Source of the DNA: Fasciola hepatica
Lineage: Eukaryota; Platyhelminthes; Trematoda; Plagiorchiida; Fasciolidae
Assembly (NCBI GenBank): GCA_948099385.1
Contig: CANUEZ040000183.1
Coordinates: 2,170,001-2,234,000 of the forward strand
Length of the DNA stretch: 64,000 nt
Direction of reading: 5' to 3'
Shown in pieces: positions 61,036 to 64,000 of the stretch. The notes below the pieces were generated by a model, which saw only the letters and a list, made by a program, of their open reading frames with translations, ran no database searches and was not told where the DNA came from. The position numbers and the translations under genes were made by a program. Numbering within the stretch: position 1 is the stretch's first letter; each line of letters opens with the position of its first letter.

Positions 61036-64000
61036 ACGCACTGCTCATTATTCCTAACAAGAAAGAAACCCCTGTACGTTTCTCCCATGGTCTTGAACAG
61101 TGAGCTGAGTGCTGCTACTGCATGATGAATCATAATACACAAATCCAATCTCGATGAAATTTGAATTTCTTCTCGGCTGAAACAGGTGGTGTTTATGATG
61201 AAGGGCATTAGGTCGGTGGAGGATGAGTCAGCTCACTTCATCACATTCTTCATCACAATGACATAATGGAATTATTGAGAAATCGCTCAGGAGATTTTCA
61301 TTGTTTTTGAGCATTATTGTCTTGTGGTGATTCAGCGGTCATCACACGTAATATGGCCAGGCGCAGCTTCGTAGTCACACACGTTGAACAGCTTCAACCA
61401 AACAGGACCACCGAAGACAGATACAGGAAAAGCTTACTTATGATTTCTCAGTTTATGATCCACCAATTATTCTTCTGGATTTAACTTGCTTGTACAAACC
61501 AGTTCTGTGATACAAATGCACACAATTTGGCAGCCTTGGAGTTCTTGCTACTTTTATCTGCATAGTTCCGAGTTGGAGTTATTTCAATACATTCTGTCAG
61601 TTCGGGTATTGTGACCATTGCAAATCTTTACGAAAATGCATGAAACGAGTGTTGGCTTTTACCCACCGTGCAATACGTTGACAATAAACATAACGTGAAT
61701 GATATGGAAAACGTGAAAAACCTCTATTCATTTACGGGTAGTTTCTAGGCGGTATGGATATATCACGAAAATATGTCAATTTCCCCAATCAAAATTCCTC
61801 CAAAGGCACCACCCTTTACCTGAAATGTGGTGCGTTTATTACATTATAAAACGGAAGCGGCTATGGATAGGAAGAAAGTGGTCACCTCAGGATTATCAGT
61901 GAAAATTGTGCCGGAATACATTGGCCTTTTCCGAAAGTCGACTAAAGTTCTAGTCAAAGTGGCATACCCATTTTAATACGAATTGAGTCGAATACGAATA
62001 GCATTTCTAGTGCCTGTTTCGTTAAATTTATTCTAGTGGTTCCCATTTCATGATTCCGCCTAAAAGTCTACACGACCAGAAAGTAGCAACTACCTAATTC
62101 ATATCATCGACGGATGATTCCGGGTGAGACTTGCTATTACTTTTTTACCGGTGACTCTCAGTTCACTCATGACAGCCTTGTTTCTGCAGTGTCGTTTACA
62201 CTCTCGAAACGGAGAAACTTGAAACATGACTTTCCCATTATCCAATTAGGCAGAGCGGAAATGTGACCTGTTTCGAACTGTAGACATTTCGTTTGCTCTT
62301 CTCGATCAAGTACGTGAAACATGTCAGTTTATTTATGATACGGTACATGGGATACGCAGGGGAAAATTGAGAGAAATATCTATCACAAATAAGTCTGCCG
62401 TCCTCGAAGGATTACGTAACTAATTCCCAGGAAGACAGACGCTTGATAATGATTGTTTCTATGCGAAAAGAGTGCAATTTCCTTTTTGATCACCACAGCT
62501 CCACTTAATGCTAGTGTTATACTACCGCCCGTTAGCTCTGATGAAATTACTCCTCTGGCTTCGAATCATATCAGTTTACTGGTACAAAACTTATCATCCG
62601 TATAAGATGCATGGCTACCATAACTAAGAAACCTACACAATCTGTCTTTGGTTCTGGGCAGCCGATCATGTGCTGCCTCTAACGATGCCCCTGATCTGGA
62701 AAAGTGATATCGAACTGTCTAACAACTGAACCAGGACGTGTATATACCACGTGTCAATAAATATTTCCCTACAGTGACCAGTTTTGTGTCCCGGTTGCCC
62801 AATCGTACTTTGATTGATCGCGTCGGATTAACTCATTGACTTGGTAAAAGCAGGTGCTTCTCAAAAACAAGTGCTGGATTTCGTGCCAAAATTTATTGTA
62901 CACAACACCACTGTTTAATGTAATGTATGAGCCATTTTGAAATGTTGTAGGTCAATCTCGGAGCAAAGAATCGTTCTATTCCACCTGTGTACTTGTCACT
63001 GTAACATTAAGTGTACTAGAAGACAATATGAGGGGCAATAATCAGCAAAATAACTGTTAGTGTGGTCACTGAGTCTCAGTCACTTAATTGTGTTACGTGT
63101 TGATTTAGGTTACCGTACATGTTCGGCTAAGAGAGGTGACTAGGTTAGCAATCAAATGACTAGGATTGTGACCACTTTTAAGATGAAAACACCGAATGAA
63201 ATGCTTTTGTTCAGCCATCATTATCGGTTTCTCACTGCATCACATTGGTGTTGGGATCGTCACTGAACGTTTTTGGATGACCTTTGGTCAATGGAGTTTT
63301 CTTGGAAAAAATTCTATTTTCCCGCTTATCAGCGGTACAAATTTATCGAGCCCTAGGGAAAAACGTTTTGACGAAACCGCATTTGTATTCAAACCGGGCA
63401 AAACTACAGAATTGCACATAACATCCTCTCCTTATTCCCTTTAAGTAAACAGGCGTTTTATTATGCTGTTCGGATGCGCGGTGCTTCAGACCCATTAAAA
63501 GGAAAACTTATTGTTTTTTTGAGAAGAGGGATCATTTCTCCTGGGTGGAACTGAAAATAGTATAGAACTGGGTAAATATCCATCTTTTGAAAATAATAAG
63601 GCAATATCAACATTACCTCTGTACAGAGGAAGCTGAAAAATTTAATGGGCCAATTGGTTTTCGATCTGTCTCAAAAACATGACAACTGGTGTGGGACCAG
63701 AAAGACTTCCTTTTGCCCCAAAGTCAGTCTGTTTCTATGTTATTCCCTCAAAATCAAAGTGGATATCTTGTGTGCACAAAAGGATACAATTATATAAGTA
63801 GTCAACAGGGTTAGACAGTATCAGATTATTCGATAAATTTGCTGTAGCCAAAATAATAAACGGTTTCTGGAAGATGATTTCCCTCCACTGAACAAATGAG
63901 GAAAACAGATAACAAGTTTGAAAACAAAATGACCTTCATCGTCAATTTATCTCCACAGTACTTGGGGATGCTTAGTCATGTGTTACTGAAATGTCTCTAT
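61036..64000. other. Unassigned AT-rich DNA
   Basis: Only one ORF above 80 codons (63196-63444), with no motif. No splice-linked exons, repeats or RNA genes that I can support. Confidence 0.4.

Noticed and set aside
1..64000. CRISPR arrays, operons, prophage or bacterial genes
   Set aside because: No regularly spaced repeats, no dense ORFs and no ribosome-binding sites; splice signals and LINE/SINE content indicate a eukaryotic genome.

Overview
The window looks like nuclear DNA of a parasitic flatworm, most probably a digenean fluke with a large, repeat-rich, long-intron genome (Fasciola-like). This is an inference. It rests on decayed RTE-type and CR1/jockey-type LINE reverse transcriptase, two Penelope-like GIY-YIG endonuclease remnants, tRNA-derived SINEs, about 40% GC by eye, GT-AG introns of 0.9 to 3.9 kb, and one gene built of symmetric short exons behind a signal-peptide exon, a style known from schistosome micro-exon genes. 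There are no operons, Shine-Dalgarno sites or CRISPR arrays. Most long ORFs are chance or repeat-derived.

Region 1 (1-20718) is a giant nested palindrome. The left arm (1-10226) and right arm (10528-20718) are near-identical reverse complements around a 301-bp spacer. The left arm runs off the window edge. Each arm holds a second inverted repeat of about 1.5 kb (A/B and C/D, four copies) around a 4.2-kb loop. The order is outer - S - A - loop - A' - S - A - loop' - A' - S' - outer', with a prime meaning inverted. The 1.5-kb unit carries a tRNA-derived SINE and a linked 5' module. The outer ends carry a decayed RTE retrotransposon. The arms differ by scattered SNPs and by 13-bp and 23-bp indels.

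Region 2 (about 20.7-25.5 kb) holds the RTE 3' end, a Penelope-like C-terminal remnant on the minus strand (22008-22628), and otherwise unrecognised DNA.

Region 3 (about 25.5-38.1 kb, perhaps to 41.7 kb) holds the best gene: a TATA box, a signal-peptide exon, then exons of 93, 69, 69, 30 and 54 nt. Every junction is in phase 1, every donor fits GTNNGT and the joined frame is open. It would encode a secreted protein of about 126-143 residues of no family I recognise. Its introns carry SINEs, a TA/GA microsatellite and a second Penelope fragment.

Region 4 (about 41.7-64 kb) is mostly intergenic or intronic. It holds a 231-codon open stretch at 41.76 kb, an exon-like block at 46.8-47.35 kb, a LINE C-terminal fragment (47706-48077, minus), tandem SINEs at 48.4-49.1 kb, tRNA-like SINE heads at 54.96 and 60.96 kb, and several microsatellites.
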